Shown here: positions 26,001 through 34,012 of the stretch, in pieces
Position numbering within the stretch: the first letter of the stretch is position 1
How the letters are laid out: every line of letters starts with the position of its first letter
Assembly: GCF_051027545.1 (NCBI RefSeq)
Contig: NZ_CP194902.1
Location: forward strand, 1,860,001-1,924,000
DNA from: Methylocaldum sp002005105
GTDB taxonomy: Bacteria > Pseudomonadota > Gammaproteobacteria > Methylococcales > Methylococcaceae
Length of the DNA stretch: 64,000 nt
Direction: 5' to 3'
The notes under the pieces: model-generated
What the model saw: the letters and a program-made list of their open reading frames with translations, nothing else
Database searches by the model: none
What the model was told of the DNA's origin: nothing
Program-made: the position numbers and the translations under genes

Positions 26001-26941
26001 AGATGCCGAATGATCGCGTGGCGGCGTGCCATGCGGCGCACGCCGATCGCCGAGGCGATGGTGATGACGGCGGGGAGGCCCTCGGGAATCGAGGCCACCG
26101 CGAGCGTGATCGCCGCGAACGCACTGTCGAGCAGCGGGTATTCGCGCATCATACCCACGAGGAAGATCAGTCCCGCGACAACCAGAATTCCCAGCATGAT
26201 GGCGCGGGCGAGGCTGGCGAGTCTGCGCGTGAGGGGCGTTTCCAACTCCGCAGTCTCACTCAGCAGCCGGGAAATCCGGCCGAGCTCGCTCCGCGGCCCG
26301 GTGGCGGTGACCACGCCCTTCGCGGTGCCGGAGACGACCAATGTCCCGCCGAACGCCATCGAACGGCGATCACCGAGCACCGCATCGCGCTCGACCGGTG
26401 CCTCGTGTTTGGCAACCGGCACCGATTCGCCGGTGAGCGCGGCTTCCTCCACGAGGAGCCCATTGGCCTCGAACAGGCGTACGTCGGCAGAGACTTGGTC
26501 GCCCGGCTGAAGGATAAGGATGTCGCCGGGCACGAGTTCGTGCGCGGGCACGGCGGTCTGATCCCCGTCGCGCAGAACGGTCGCGTTCTGCGGGACCATT
26601 CGGCTCAGCGCTTCGATCGCCTGGCCGGCACGCATCTCCTGCACGAAGCCTACCAGCGTGTTCAGGACGACGACCGCCAGGACCACGACGCCATCGGTTA
26701 CCTTGCCCATCAGCACGGCGAGCAGCGCCGCCGCGAGCAAGACGTACACGAGCGGATCGGCGAGCTGATGCAACAGGATCCTAAGCCAACTCCGACGCGG
26801 CCCCCGCTCGATCCGGTTAGGGCCGTGCTCGCGTAACCGCGTCTCCGCCTCAGATGCCGACAACCCGTCCGGCGAGCTGTTCAGCTCCCCGAAGACCTGC
26901 TCGACCGGAAGCGAGTGCCAAGACGCGGCGAGATCGTTCAT
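23057..26941 (-). CDS. P-type cation ATPase fused to AI-2E family permease
   Basis: One 1294-residue frame carrying two complete membrane proteins. Residues 1 to about 905 are a P2-type ATPase: TGES actuator motif, PEGLP in helix 4, phosphorylation site CDKTGTLT (Asp near 329), and TGDGVNDAPALKRAEIGVAMG-type hinge. Helix 6 reads ILWVNLVVAIALALPLAFE, without the NLVTDG aspartate of calcium pumps, so the ion is unclear. Residues 927-1294 are a full-length AI-2E family transporter (FFFLFYFLRDRDSLLGGI, VMGVFAIIPLLGAPVVWLPA). The start at 26941 begins the ATPase N domain; a GTG at 27022 is the longer option. An internal ATG at the junction has its own ribosome site, so the permease may also be made alone. 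Confidence 0.85.
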   Translation of the reverse strand: MNDLAASWHSLPVEQVFGELNSSPDGLSASEAETRLREHGPNRIERGPRRSWLRILLHQLADPLVYVLLAAALLAVLMGKVTDGVVVLAVVVLNTLVGFVQEMRAGQAIEALSRMVPQNATVLRDGDQTAVPAHELVPGDILILQPGDQVSADVRLFEANGLLVEEAALTGESVPVAKHEAPVERDAVLGDRRSMAFGGTLVVSGTAKGVVTATGPRSELGRISRLLSETAELETPLTRRLASLARAIMLGILVVAGLIFLVGMMREYPLLDSAFAAITLAVASIPEGLPAVITIASAIGVRRMARRHAIIRHLPAVETLGSTAVICTDKTGTLTRNEMTVEALWTPAGPIEVTGIGYAPEGELRAGDESVDPLPDAVRHLLISSVLCNDATLELDDGRWTIVGDPTEGALVVAARKAKLDETALRTTFPREDAIPFDSERQFMATLHVGSDNRALVCLKGAPEVVAKLCPAFAGGQPMTLDLVHEAAHALAARGLRVLGVASAMLDEPIASLEGTAWQRDLRFLGLVGMVDPPRAEAVEAVRTCGRAGVAVKIVTGDHPATARAIGEIFGLLDPGGSGPGVITGHQIETASDRELAALAQTANVFARVAPEHKLRLVKALQADGEIVAMTGDGVNDAPALKRAEIGVAMGISGTAVAKEAADMVLADDNFASIGAAVEEGRRVYDNLTKSLAFILPTSLGQAMIILVAVLFFPVTEGRLLMPIEPVQILWVNLVVAIALALPLAFETHEPDVMERPPRPPNEALLSPFLIFRTFLVGALMTAGAVSLFFHEYNTDLREGVAAELARAESQTVAVTTIILFQAIYLLNCRSLTESVFRIGLLSNPYVYFGIAATIMLQLGFIYLPPFNQLFHSHPLDATDWIAPVAVALAGFLAISMEKWLWRQRWNADLTGRHDTDLSPDRGTLHMTPSEPATLPVLPSPEADRFWSQRGLSDLALLALTVLALFLCYLIARPFVSSLAWATALAVVGGPLHRQVTKWIRSPSLAAGCSVVAIAVLLIVPAGMLVPGFINEAVKGFTLIRAQIESNAWDDAIERHEWIGPAWEWVKERVDLSDLVQQAGALLTAAGSFAVKTSFLGVIELALVFFFLFYFLRDRDSLLGGIRSLLPLASAEMDRIIGVAADTIFATVYGKVLVSIVQGLLGGLMFWWLDLPAAWFWAIVMGVFAIIPLLGAPVVWLPAAGLLLLDGQWSQAAILALWGAVVVGLADNLLYPIVVGKYLHLHTVPLVIALIGGIIVFGAAGFFVGPVVVAITFGALDVWRLRAAASKTSPGRQA
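24161..24178 (-). promoter_or_regulatory. Internal ribosome-binding site and start at the ATPase/permease junction
   Basis: On the minus strand AGGGGA (24178-24173) stands nine bases before an in-frame ATG (24163-24161) followed by TPSEPATLPVLPSPEADRFW, which looks like the natural N terminus of an AI-2E permease. This suggests that the permease was once a separate downstream gene, or is still translated separately as well as in fusion. Confidence 0.55.
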
Positions 26942-27113
26942 CGGCTGAACGACGCTTCCGGAATCGGCACGAATGCTTTCATCGATGATCCCCGGCAACT
27001 GTTTAAAGTATCCTTTGACCACTATGCTCGGTTTAGTTGGGTTGACGAAATTTGAAAGGCATTCGCACCCCGAAGGCTTCTGAAGTCATCGGATTCGAGC
27101 CTCCCTTTCCAAT

Positions 27114-27440
27114 TTAGACCGGCTCCAGCCGGATGGACTGGACGTTCACCACGTCCGTCACCCAAACGAGACCGTCCCCTTGCTGCCCGGTATGGGCATG
27201 GGCGTGGATGATGCGGACAATTTCCTCCACCTTATCGTCCGGGGCGACGATTTCCACCCGAACCTTGGGCGAAAAATCGGTCAGTTCTTCCCGGATGTTA
27301 TGCCCGACTTCCGGTTCGTCATGCGGACTACACCCTTCCGCCCGGCTCACAGTCATTCCCGGAAAGCCGCGCATCTGGCGGAATGCGTTTCTGAGCTTGC
27401 TCAGCCGCTGGGGCTGGATGATGGCTTTGATCTCTTTCAT
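27114..27440 (-). CDS. PII-like signalling protein of the RND efflux operon
   Basis: A 108-residue protein with the PII fold pattern: MKEIKAIIQPQRLSKLRNAF at the start, VRVEIVAPDDKVEEIVRII in the middle and the C-terminal TGQQGDGLVWV that aligns with the TGxxGDGxIFV segment of GlnB/GlnK. The T-loop is altered: no Tyr51-equivalent and a His/Cys-containing stretch (GCSPHDEPEVGH), so uridylylation is unlikely. PII-like genes commonly end heavy-metal RND operons and may sense a nucleotide or metal for the pump. AGAGGAGAG precedes the start; the pump gene ends 13 bases upstream. Confidence 0.82.
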   Translation of the reverse strand: MKEIKAIIQPQRLSKLRNAFRQMRGFPGMTVSRAEGCSPHDEPEVGHNIREELTDFSPKVRVEIVAPDDKVEEIVRIIHAHAHTGQQGDGLVWVTDVVNVQSIRLEPV

Positions 27441-27453
27441 GGACTCTCCTCTT

Positions 27454-30400
27454 TCAAACTTCGATACGTTTTTCTTCGAACCATCGGTACAGGGCCGGCA
27501 GCACCACCAGGGTGAGCAAGGTTGAGGTGATCAATCCGCCGATCACCACGATCGCCAGCGGGCGCTGGACTTCGGAGCCCGGCCCCGTGGCGAACAGGAA
27601 GGGCACCAGGCCGAGCATCGCGACCGTCGCCGTCATCATCACCGGCCGGAAGCGCTGCTTGCAGCCTTCGACAATGGCCTCCCGCTGGCGCAAGCCCTCG
27701 TCCCGAAGTCCCCGGATGTAAGACACCAGCACCACCCCGTTCAGCACCGCAATGCCCCATAAGGTGATGAAGCCGACCGAGGCAGGCACCGATAGATATT
27801 CTCCGGTGAGAAACAGCGAGAAGATGCCGCCCATGGAGGCGAACGGCAGCACCAGAATGATGAGGGCGGCGAAGCGCAACGAGTTGAACAGCAAAAACAA
27901 CAGAAAGAAGATCGCCGCGATGGTGATGGGGATAATCACCATCAGGCGGTGCATGGCCCGGTCGAGATTTTCGAATTGTCCGCCCCAGGTGACGTAATAG
28001 CCTTCCGGAAGCTTCACTCGCTCGGCGACGGCCTTTTGCAGTTCCGCGACGAAGCCGCCCAAATCGCGGCCCCTGACGTTCGCGCCGATCACGATGCGGC
28101 GCCGGGCACTGTCGCGGCTGATCTGCGCCGGTCCGTCCACGACCTCGATGATGGCCAAATCTTCCAGCGGCACCAGGGCGCCATTGGGGGATTTCAGCAG
28201 TATTTGTCCGATGGCCTGCGGATTGTTTCTGAATTTTTCAGGAAACCGGACTACCGCCGAAAACCGCCGCTCGCCCTCGTAGATTTCGGTACTGACGCGG
28301 CCGCCGATGGCGGTCTCGATGATGTCGTTGATGTCGGCCACGTTGATGCCGTGGCGGGCGATGGCCTGGCGGTCGATATCGATGGTGAGATACTGCTGGC
28401 CGCTCACGCGTTCGACGCGGATGTCGGCGGCGCCTTCGATCGAGTTGAGCACCCTGATGATTTCATCGGCCTTTTGCTTCAGGACCTCCAGTTCGTCGCC
28501 GAACAGCTTGATGGCGATATCGGAGCGCACCCCGGTCACCATTTCGTCCACCCGGTCCGAGATCGGCTGCGCCATCACGATTTGCACGCCGGGCAAGACG
28601 CTCAGTTTTTCCCGCAAGGCATCCATTACATCGTCCTGATCCCAACCGGGCGGCAGTTCCTCCCGCGGTTTGAGGGTCAGGATAGGAGTAGACTCGTTCT
28701 CCGGTTGCGTGTCCGTGGGGTTTTCGGAACGTCCCAACTGGGACACCGCCAGGGCGATGCCCGGCACGTCCGTCACCAGACGCATGGCTTCCGTCTCCAG
28801 GTGGATGGACTCATCCAGCGACATGCTCGGAACCCGGTTGATGCCCGTCACGATGGAGCCTTCTTTCATCTCCGGAATGAAGGAGGTCCCCAGAAAAGGC
28901 GCGAGCGAGACGCTGCCGATCAACACCAGAATCGCGGCAATGATCACTTTGCGGGGATTATTTAAGGCGAAGTCTAATAGGCTCAGATAGGGCCGCTTGA
29001 GAAAAGCAATGATCCGCGTGTCGTGCTCCGCGCCGCCTTTCAAAAGATACGAACACAATACTGGCGACAGGGTGAGCGACACGATGAGCGAGATAAAGAG
29101 CGCGATCGCGATGGTGTAGGCCAGCGGCGCGAACATCTTGCCTTCGATGCCGGTCAGGGTCATCAGCGGCAGGAACACCAGGCAGATGATGCCCACCCCG
29201 AACAGGACCGGCGTGCCCACTTCGGCGGCGGCGCGCAAAACGATCAAGCTCCGGCTTTCGCCGGTTTCTTTAGCCTCGCCCAGGTGGCGGAAGGCGTTCT
29301 CCACCACGACCACCGAGCCGTCCACCATGATGCCGATGGCGATGGCGAGCCCGCCGAGGGACATGAGGTTGGCCGAGATGCCGTAGTGGTTCATCGCCAT
29401 GAACGTCACCAGCGGCGTGATGATCAGCGTCGCCACCACGATCAGGCTGGAGCGGATATCCCCGAGATACAGCAACAAGACCACGATCACCAGCACGACG
29501 CCTTCCATCAGCACTTTGGTCACCGTGTGGATTGCCGCATCGACTAGGCCGGTGCGGTCGTAATAAGGCGTAATCTGTAAGCTCCCCGGCAGCATGCCGT
29601 GTTCGTTGATCTCCAGGACCCGCTCCTTGACCCGGCCGACGATCTCCTTGGCGTTGCCGCCGCGGATCATCATCACGATACCGCCCACTGCCTCGGTGTA
29701 GCCGTTCTTGATCACCGCGCCGGAACGCACGGCATGACCGATGCGCACCTCGGCAACGTCATGGATGAAGACCGGAGTGCCGGCGCTTTCCTTGAGAACG
29801 ATATTGCCGATGTCGTCGAGGTCTTCGATCAGACCGATCCCGCGGATGAGGTATTGTTCGGCGTATTGCGGCAGTTTGCCGCCGCCGCTGTTGGCATTGT
29901 TGAGCGCCAGCGCCGTGTAGACGTCTTTTAGCGTCAGGCCGTAATGGCGCAAGCGGTCGGGATTGGGAAGGACCTGATACTGACGCTCCAAGCCGCCGAT
30001 CGAGTTGATTTCGGCGACGCCGGGAATGCCGCGGAGCAGCGGACGCACCACCCAGTCCTGAATCGTCCTGCGCTCGGTCAGTTCTTCCTCGGTCAGGGCG
30101 CGTTCGCCGTCGTCAGGCCGCTCCAGGGTGTATTGGTAGACTTCGCCCAGGCCGGTGGAAACCGGTCCGAGAATCGGTATAACGCCTTCCGGCAAGCGTT
30201 CCGCCGCTTCGATCAGCCGTTCGAGCGCCAGTTGCCGGGCGAAATAGACGTTAGTCTCATCGGTAAACACCAGATTGATCTGGGACAACGCGTTGCGGTT
30301 CACCGAGCGCATCTCGACCAGGCCGGGAAGCCCCGTCATGGCGATTTCCAGCGGGACGGTGACGAAACGCTCGACCTCCTCGGGAGAGCGGCCAGGCACT

Positions 30401-30555
30401 TCGGCCGCCACTTGGACCTGGACGTTGGTCACGTCGGGAAAGGCGTCGATGGATAGGTTCTGCATGGCGTTAAAGCCGAACGCGACCAGGCACAACGCGA
30501 TGATCACGACTACCAATCGCTGCTTAAGGGCGGCGCGGATCAAGTTTTCGATCAT
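27454..30555 (-). CDS. Heavy-metal efflux RND pump, second system
   Basis: A 1033-residue RND pump. Typical heavy-metal family blocks are NLSIDAFPDVTNVQVQV, FIPEMKEGSIVTGINRVPS and the C-terminal helices. The fourth-helix motif reads AIAIGIMVDGSVVVVEN, lacking the first Asp of the DFG form seen in the pump at 17861, so the two pumps belong to different subgroups and probably handle different cations. It follows the adaptor gene by three bases, with GGAG before the ATG, and is followed by the PII-like gene. Confidence 0.92.
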   Translation of the reverse strand: MIENLIRAALKQRLVVVIIALCLVAFGFNAMQNLSIDAFPDVTNVQVQVAAEVPGRSPEEVERFVTVPLEIAMTGLPGLVEMRSVNRNALSQINLVFTDETNVYFARQLALERLIEAAERLPEGVIPILGPVSTGLGEVYQYTLERPDDGERALTEEELTERRTIQDWVVRPLLRGIPGVAEINSIGGLERQYQVLPNPDRLRHYGLTLKDVYTALALNNANSGGGKLPQYAEQYLIRGIGLIEDLDDIGNIVLKESAGTPVFIHDVAEVRIGHAVRSGAVIKNGYTEAVGGIVMMIRGGNAKEIVGRVKERVLEINEHGMLPGSLQITPYYDRTGLVDAAIHTVTKVLMEGVVLVIVVLLLYLGDIRSSLIVVATLIITPLVTFMAMNHYGISANLMSLGGLAIAIGIMVDGSVVVVENAFRHLGEAKETGESRSLIVLRAAAEVGTPVLFGVGIICLVFLPLMTLTGIEGKMFAPLAYTIAIALFISLIVSLTLSPVLCSYLLKGGAEHDTRIIAFLKRPYLSLLDFALNNPRKVIIAAILVLIGSVSLAPFLGTSFIPEMKEGSIVTGINRVPSMSLDESIHLETEAMRLVTDVPGIALAVSQLGRSENPTDTQPENESTPILTLKPREELPPGWDQDDVMDALREKLSVLPGVQIVMAQPISDRVDEMVTGVRSDIAIKLFGDELEVLKQKADEIIRVLNSIEGAADIRVERVSGQQYLTIDIDRQAIARHGINVADINDIIETAIGGRVSTEIYEGERRFSAVVRFPEKFRNNPQAIGQILLKSPNGALVPLEDLAIIEVVDGPAQISRDSARRRIVIGANVRGRDLGGFVAELQKAVAERVKLPEGYYVTWGGQFENLDRAMHRLMVIIPITIAAIFFLLFLLFNSLRFAALIILVLPFASMGGIFSLFLTGEYLSVPASVGFITLWGIAVLNGVVLVSYIRGLRDEGLRQREAIVEGCKQRFRPVMMTATVAMLGLVPFLFATGPGSEVQRPLAIVVIGGLITSTLLTLVVLPALYRWFEEKRIEV

Positions 30556-30558
30556 GGC

Positions 30559-31671
30559 CTACTCCAGTTCTTTGCGGATACGTTCGTTGTTCAGATGGAA
30601 CGCGCCATCTACAACAGTCGGTTCCCCTTCCGTGAGCCCTTCGATCACTCGGCGATATCCGCCTTGCTCGGGAGCAAGCGAAACCGGACGCAGGGCGAAC
30701 CCATCGGCGGCGATCCGGACGAAGACATAGTCCTGATCGCCGCTTCTCACCACGGCTTTGGCCGGGACACCGAGGCCGGTCAAAGCCGGCTTCCGGATGA
30801 CCATGGTGGCCAGCATTTCGGGTTTGATCTTGCGCTCCGCATTGTTCACCTCCATGCGCACGGTGACCGTGCGCGTGGTGGGGTTCACGATGTCGGAGAC
30901 GTAGATCAGCTTGCCGCTGATTTTCTGTCCCGGCAGCGCTGGAATCTGCACTTCGGTCTGGCCATCGGGTTCGATCAGATAGGCCTTTTGTTCCGGCGCT
31001 TCGGCCACCACCCACACGCGGGACAGGTCGGCAATCGTAAACAGGTCGTCCGTGGTCTGAGCGATCTGGCCTAGGGAAACATGCCGCTCGATCACGGTCC
31101 CCGCCACGGTGGCGGTCACCGGGGTCACCGAATCGATCTGGCCGGTGGCCGCGAGGCGCTGGATGGCGCCCTCGCTCATGCCCATCACGCGCAGCTGATC
31201 GGCACTGGCGCGAAGCTCCACCTCGGCTTCCATCAATTCGCTTTCCCGTTCCTTGAGTTCCGCCCGGCTGATCACGTCGGCTTGCAGCAGGCGTCGCGCG
31301 CGATCCACCGCAAGTTTGTACAGATTCACCCGGGTTTTCGCTTTCAGATAGGCGGCTTGGGCGTTGCCGAGTTCGGTGCTGTTGATGCGGGCTAGGATCT
31401 CGCCTTTTTTGACGGTTTGGCCGATGAAGGCGTTGATCTCGGCGACCCGTCCGCTGACGCTGGGACCGATGCGGGCCACGCGATGCTCGTCCAGGGCTAC
31501 TCGGGCTGGAAGATGCAGGGATTCGGCAGTCTCCTTAGGAGCGACCGGGGCGATGGTTAGTCTCTGGAGTAGAGAGGACGGTGCGGTTACCGTCACCGCG
31601 CCGGCAGCGTCCTGCCCGTAGGCCGGCGCCAGGCCGATGAGGCACAACACTAAGGGAATGAGTATTTTCAT
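30559..31671 (-). CDS. RND efflux periplasmic adaptor, second system
   Basis: A 370-residue membrane-fusion protein. Signal peptide MKILIPLVLCLIGLAPAYG without lipobox. Barrel-sandwich halves (VSGRVAEINAFIGQTVKKGEIL and VAGTVIERHVSLGQIAQTTDDL) flank the hairpin (YLKAKTRVNLYKLAVDRARR). The beta-barrel part includes DLSRVWVVAEAPEQKAY and the C-terminal domain DGFALRPVSLAPEQGGYRRV. No N-terminal metal-binding extension is seen. The start overlaps the TolC-family stop by four bases. Confidence 0.9.
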   Translation of the reverse strand: MKILIPLVLCLIGLAPAYGQDAAGAVTVTAPSSLLQRLTIAPVAPKETAESLHLPARVALDEHRVARIGPSVSGRVAEINAFIGQTVKKGEILARINSTELGNAQAAYLKAKTRVNLYKLAVDRARRLLQADVISRAELKERESELMEAEVELRASADQLRVMGMSEGAIQRLAATGQIDSVTPVTATVAGTVIERHVSLGQIAQTTDDLFTIADLSRVWVVAEAPEQKAYLIEPDGQTEVQIPALPGQKISGKLIYVSDIVNPTTRTVTVRMEVNNAERKIKPEMLATMVIRKPALTGLGVPAKAVVRSGDQDYVFVRIAADGFALRPVSLAPEQGGYRRVIEGLTEGEPTVVDGAFHLNNERIRKELE

Positions 31672-32933
31672 AGCGACTGATCCTGGTAGTCCTGAGCCCG
31701 AAGCCGCTCGATTTCGAGCAGCGCGGCGTTCTTATCGAACAAGGCGTTGATATAGTCGACGCGTACCGCCTGAAAGGTGCGTTGGGCGTCGAGATAATCG
31801 AGAATGCCTCTTTCGCCGAGACGGTAAGCGGCCTCCGCTACCTTGAGGGCAGCTTCCGCTTCTCGGAGAAGACCCGACTCGAAGGTCTCGATTTGCTGAC
31901 TGGCGATGCGGTAGGCGGTAATCGCAGTGTCGAGTTCGTACAGAAGGCTCAGCAGTTGCCGATCCGCTAGGGCGTCCGCCCGTGCGCGGTCGGCGGCGGC
32001 GCGGGCGATGGGGCCTTGCCGCTGATTCCACAGAGGAAGCGGCACGATGAGGTCGACCCGCCACTGCTCCAGATTGGGCTCTCGATAGACGCCGGCCTTG
32101 ATGGTGGGCTGGGGATAGCGCAGCGCCTGTTCCAGTTCGAGCTGAGACGTGGCTCGGTCGACTTCCGCCCGCGCCTGAATGAGGGCCGGATGGTTCCGCT
32201 GCACTTGATCGCGGAGCGCATCGAGGTTCGGCGGTTCCCGGCGGGCCGCGGGGAGCTCGCCGACCAGGTCCGAGTCGGGCGGGAGCCGTCCGGCGACCAA
32301 GGCCCTGAGGGCCGTCTTGGCCTGCTCCACGCGCAGCGCTGCGCTCTCACGGTTCTTCGTGGCCCCGAGGAGTTCCGCTTCCGCCTTGACCAGTTCGTAA
32401 CGCGAGGCTTCGCCGACTTCAACGCGGATGCGGATCTTGTCGCGGATGGATTCGAGCAGGCTCCGGTTGGCCTCCGCCATCGCCAGCAGCTCCTGCTGCC
32501 GCAGCACGTTATAGAACGCCTGCTTGACCCGGGTCAGCACGTTGAGGCTAATAGTTCGATAAAAGGCCTTCGCCGCGTCCACGCCGGCTTCGCCCGCTTC
32601 CCGCCGGGGACGGCGGACATACGGGAGTTCGATCGGCTGGGCGATATCGGCGCCGGTTAAAATGCCGCGGGTGACGCCGGTATCACGGGCCACCGATTCG
32701 CCCGCCCCGACCTGAATCTCCGGGTTGGGATAGGCTTTGGCAGTAATCAGATCGCCTTCCGCACCCTCGATTTGGGTCCGGGCAGCCGTTAGCTCGGGAT
32801 TATGTTTTTCCGCCAAAGCCAGAAGGTCGGCCAGGCTCAACGAGGAACCGGCCGAATCCGAGGCGGACATGGAAAGAATCAAGAACCCGCACAGTAGTAG
32901 CGCTGGGGTCTTTTGTAGGGATGAACCCGTCAT
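31668..32933 (-). CDS. TolC-family outer-membrane channel, second system
   Basis: About 421 residues from the ATG at 32933, which begins a signal peptide (LLLCGFLILSMSASDSAGSS) and has GCGAGAG upstream; the frame extends to 33020 but that leader is unlikely. Two TolC units are visible (LADLLALAEKHNPELTAART, NLDALRDQVQRNHPALIQAR) with YPNPEIQVGAGES and YPQPTIKAGVYREPN strands. Closest in style to CzcC/CusC-like channels of heavy-metal efflux. It precedes the adaptor and pump on the minus strand. Confidence 0.88.
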   Translation of the reverse strand: MTGSSLQKTPALLLCGFLILSMSASDSAGSSLSLADLLALAEKHNPELTAARTQIEGAEGDLITAKAYPNPEIQVGAGESVARDTGVTRGILTGADIAQPIELPYVRRPRREAGEAGVDAAKAFYRTISLNVLTRVKQAFYNVLRQQELLAMAEANRSLLESIRDKIRIRVEVGEASRYELVKAEAELLGATKNRESAALRVEQAKTALRALVAGRLPPDSDLVGELPAARREPPNLDALRDQVQRNHPALIQARAEVDRATSQLELEQALRYPQPTIKAGVYREPNLEQWRVDLIVPLPLWNQRQGPIARAAADRARADALADRQLLSLLYELDTAITAYRIASQQIETFESGLLREAEAALKVAEAAYRLGERGILDYLDAQRTFQAVRVDYINALFDKNAALLEIERLRAQDYQDQSL

Positions 32934-33035
32934 GGCTCTCGCTTGATGTCGTCGATCGGGAGGCGATGAATAAGCATTCATCGCGCCTGGCGGATAAAGA
33001 TGGCCTGGGGCCAGCTTCATCCACGGGATCGGGGG

Positions 33036-33413
33036 CTAACAGCGGCGAGGGGGAGGCGGCTCGGGAATGATGTCTTGGGAACGGGACAGGACGGGGGCCG
33101 ACCGATAACGCACCGGTTTTATCCCCCATGGCGAATAGCTCAAGGAATCCTGGGCCAGGCTGTCGTCATCCAGGTTGGAATAATCCGCCTCGTCCTGCGA
33201 CTCGGCATCCGACTCTCCGTCGTCATCCCAATCCGGTGAACGCTCGGCGGTTTCGAGCGGGGACGCGTAGTCGGCCTGGGGCAAAGACAGGTCCAGATCC
33301 ATAACCACCTGAATCCGCCACAGACCGGTGACGACATTCAGCGTCAACAGGAGCAGATAAAAGTAGTGTCCCGCAGGGCGGGTAGGCCGAACGCGTTGTT
33401 TTACTTGTTTCAT
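33036..33413 (-). CDS. Small membrane protein with acidic stretch, leader gene of second RND operon
   Basis: From the ATG at 33413 this is 125 residues: a basic N terminus, one hydrophobic segment (HYFYLLLLTLNVVTGLW), a strongly acidic region (DWDDDGESDAESQDEADY) and a proline-rich end (PEPPPPRRC). No family is recognised. It lies 102 bases before the TolC-family gene on the same strand, so it may be the first gene of the efflux operon; the acidic run could bind cations. No Shine-Dalgarno is seen; the stretch just upstream is an inverted repeat. The frame is open to 33521 but earlier starts overlap that repeat. Confidence 0.55.
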   Translation of the reverse strand: MKQVKQRVRPTRPAGHYFYLLLLTLNVVTGLWRIQVVMDLDLSLPQADYASPLETAERSPDWDDDGESDAESQDEADYSNLDDDSLAQDSLSYSPWGIKPVRYRSAPVLSRSQDIIPEPPPPRRC

Positions 33414-33418
33414 GTATT

Positions 33419-33459
33419 GTTTCAAGCCGAAGACATACGGGAGTTTTCGGGCTTGAAAC
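33419..33459 (-). promoter_or_regulatory. Near-perfect 13-bp inverted repeat before the second RND operon
   Basis: GTTTCAAGCCGAA (33419-33431) pairs with TTCGGGCTTGAAAC (33446-33459), with one extra base in the second arm and a 14-base loop. It lies five bases upstream of the small membrane protein start on the minus strand. It could be an operator dyad for a metal regulator or a leader hairpin controlling translation; the hairpin occupies the place of the ribosome site. Confidence 0.5.
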
Positions 33460-33527
33460 CAAAAAGATGGGCTATCGAACGGCGGGTACTCTAACCGTAA
33501 TTTCGAGACCTGGAAAATCACGCTCTA

Positions 33528-33699
33528 TCGTCGTTTGGGATAACTTGTCCCGCATCGCGGCAACGAGGTTCGCACGGCCATCGAAGCCCGTGGAGCCATT
33601 CTCAAGGCGCTGCCGCCCCATAGTCCGGATCTCAATCCTATCGAGCAGGCCTTTTCAAAACTGGGAAAATACCAGGGCTGCGTTGAGTTTCTTGGATAA
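33528..33699 (+). pseudogene. IS630-family transposase remnant
   Basis: The DNA encodes VVWDNLS, then after a frameshift NEVRTAIEARGAILKALPP and HSPDLNPIEQAFSKLGKYQ up to a stop at 33699. The DN and LNPIE motifs with the expected spacing are the second and third acidic positions of the IS630/Tc1 DDE transposases. Only the C-terminal fifth of a transposase is left and no terminal repeats were found. It lies next to a tRNA gene, a frequent landing area. Confidence 0.75.
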
Positions 33700-33765
33700 G
33701 TCACGAAATAATCACGTTGACGGTCGTGAAAGACCATCAAGGTTTAGCTAAGTGATTGATTTAAT

Positions 33766-33842
33766 TGGCGCCCCGGATACGATTCGAACGTACGACCTTC
33801 CCCTTAGGAGGGGGACGCTCTATCCTACTGAGCTACCGGGGC
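33766..33842 (-). tRNA. tRNA-Arg (anticodon CCU)
   Basis: On the minus strand the 77 bases fold as a standard tRNA: acceptor GCCCCGG/CCGGGGC, D stem GCUC/GAGC, anticodon stem UCCCC/GGGGA with loop CUCCUAA giving anticodon CCU, T arm with UUCGAAU loop, discriminator G and encoded CCA. It decodes AGG. All four stems pair, with one G-U in the T stem. Confidence 0.95.
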
Positions 33843-34012
33843 GGAGCGGATTGATTTTGCCGTAAAGGCTTTTAGATCAGGCGGATAGCTTGAAAAAAGC
33901 GGCTATAGTGTACCTCTAAGACCCGCCCGAAGGCCAGTAAATTCATATTTTGCCGCGTGATTTCGACTGTATCCTCCCGCAAAGGCGAGGGGAAATCTCT
34001 TGGAGCGTCCGG

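Noticed and set aside
24200..26836. 878-codon open frame on the plus strand opposite the P-type ATPase
   Set aside because: It is exactly antisense to a gene with all P-type motifs and its translation is Arg/Asp/His-rich without family resemblance, as expected of a shadow in GC-rich DNA.
27114..27440. Classical GlnB/GlnK
   Set aside because: T-loop lacks the uridylylated Tyr and the gene sits in a metal-efflux operon without amtB or glnA.
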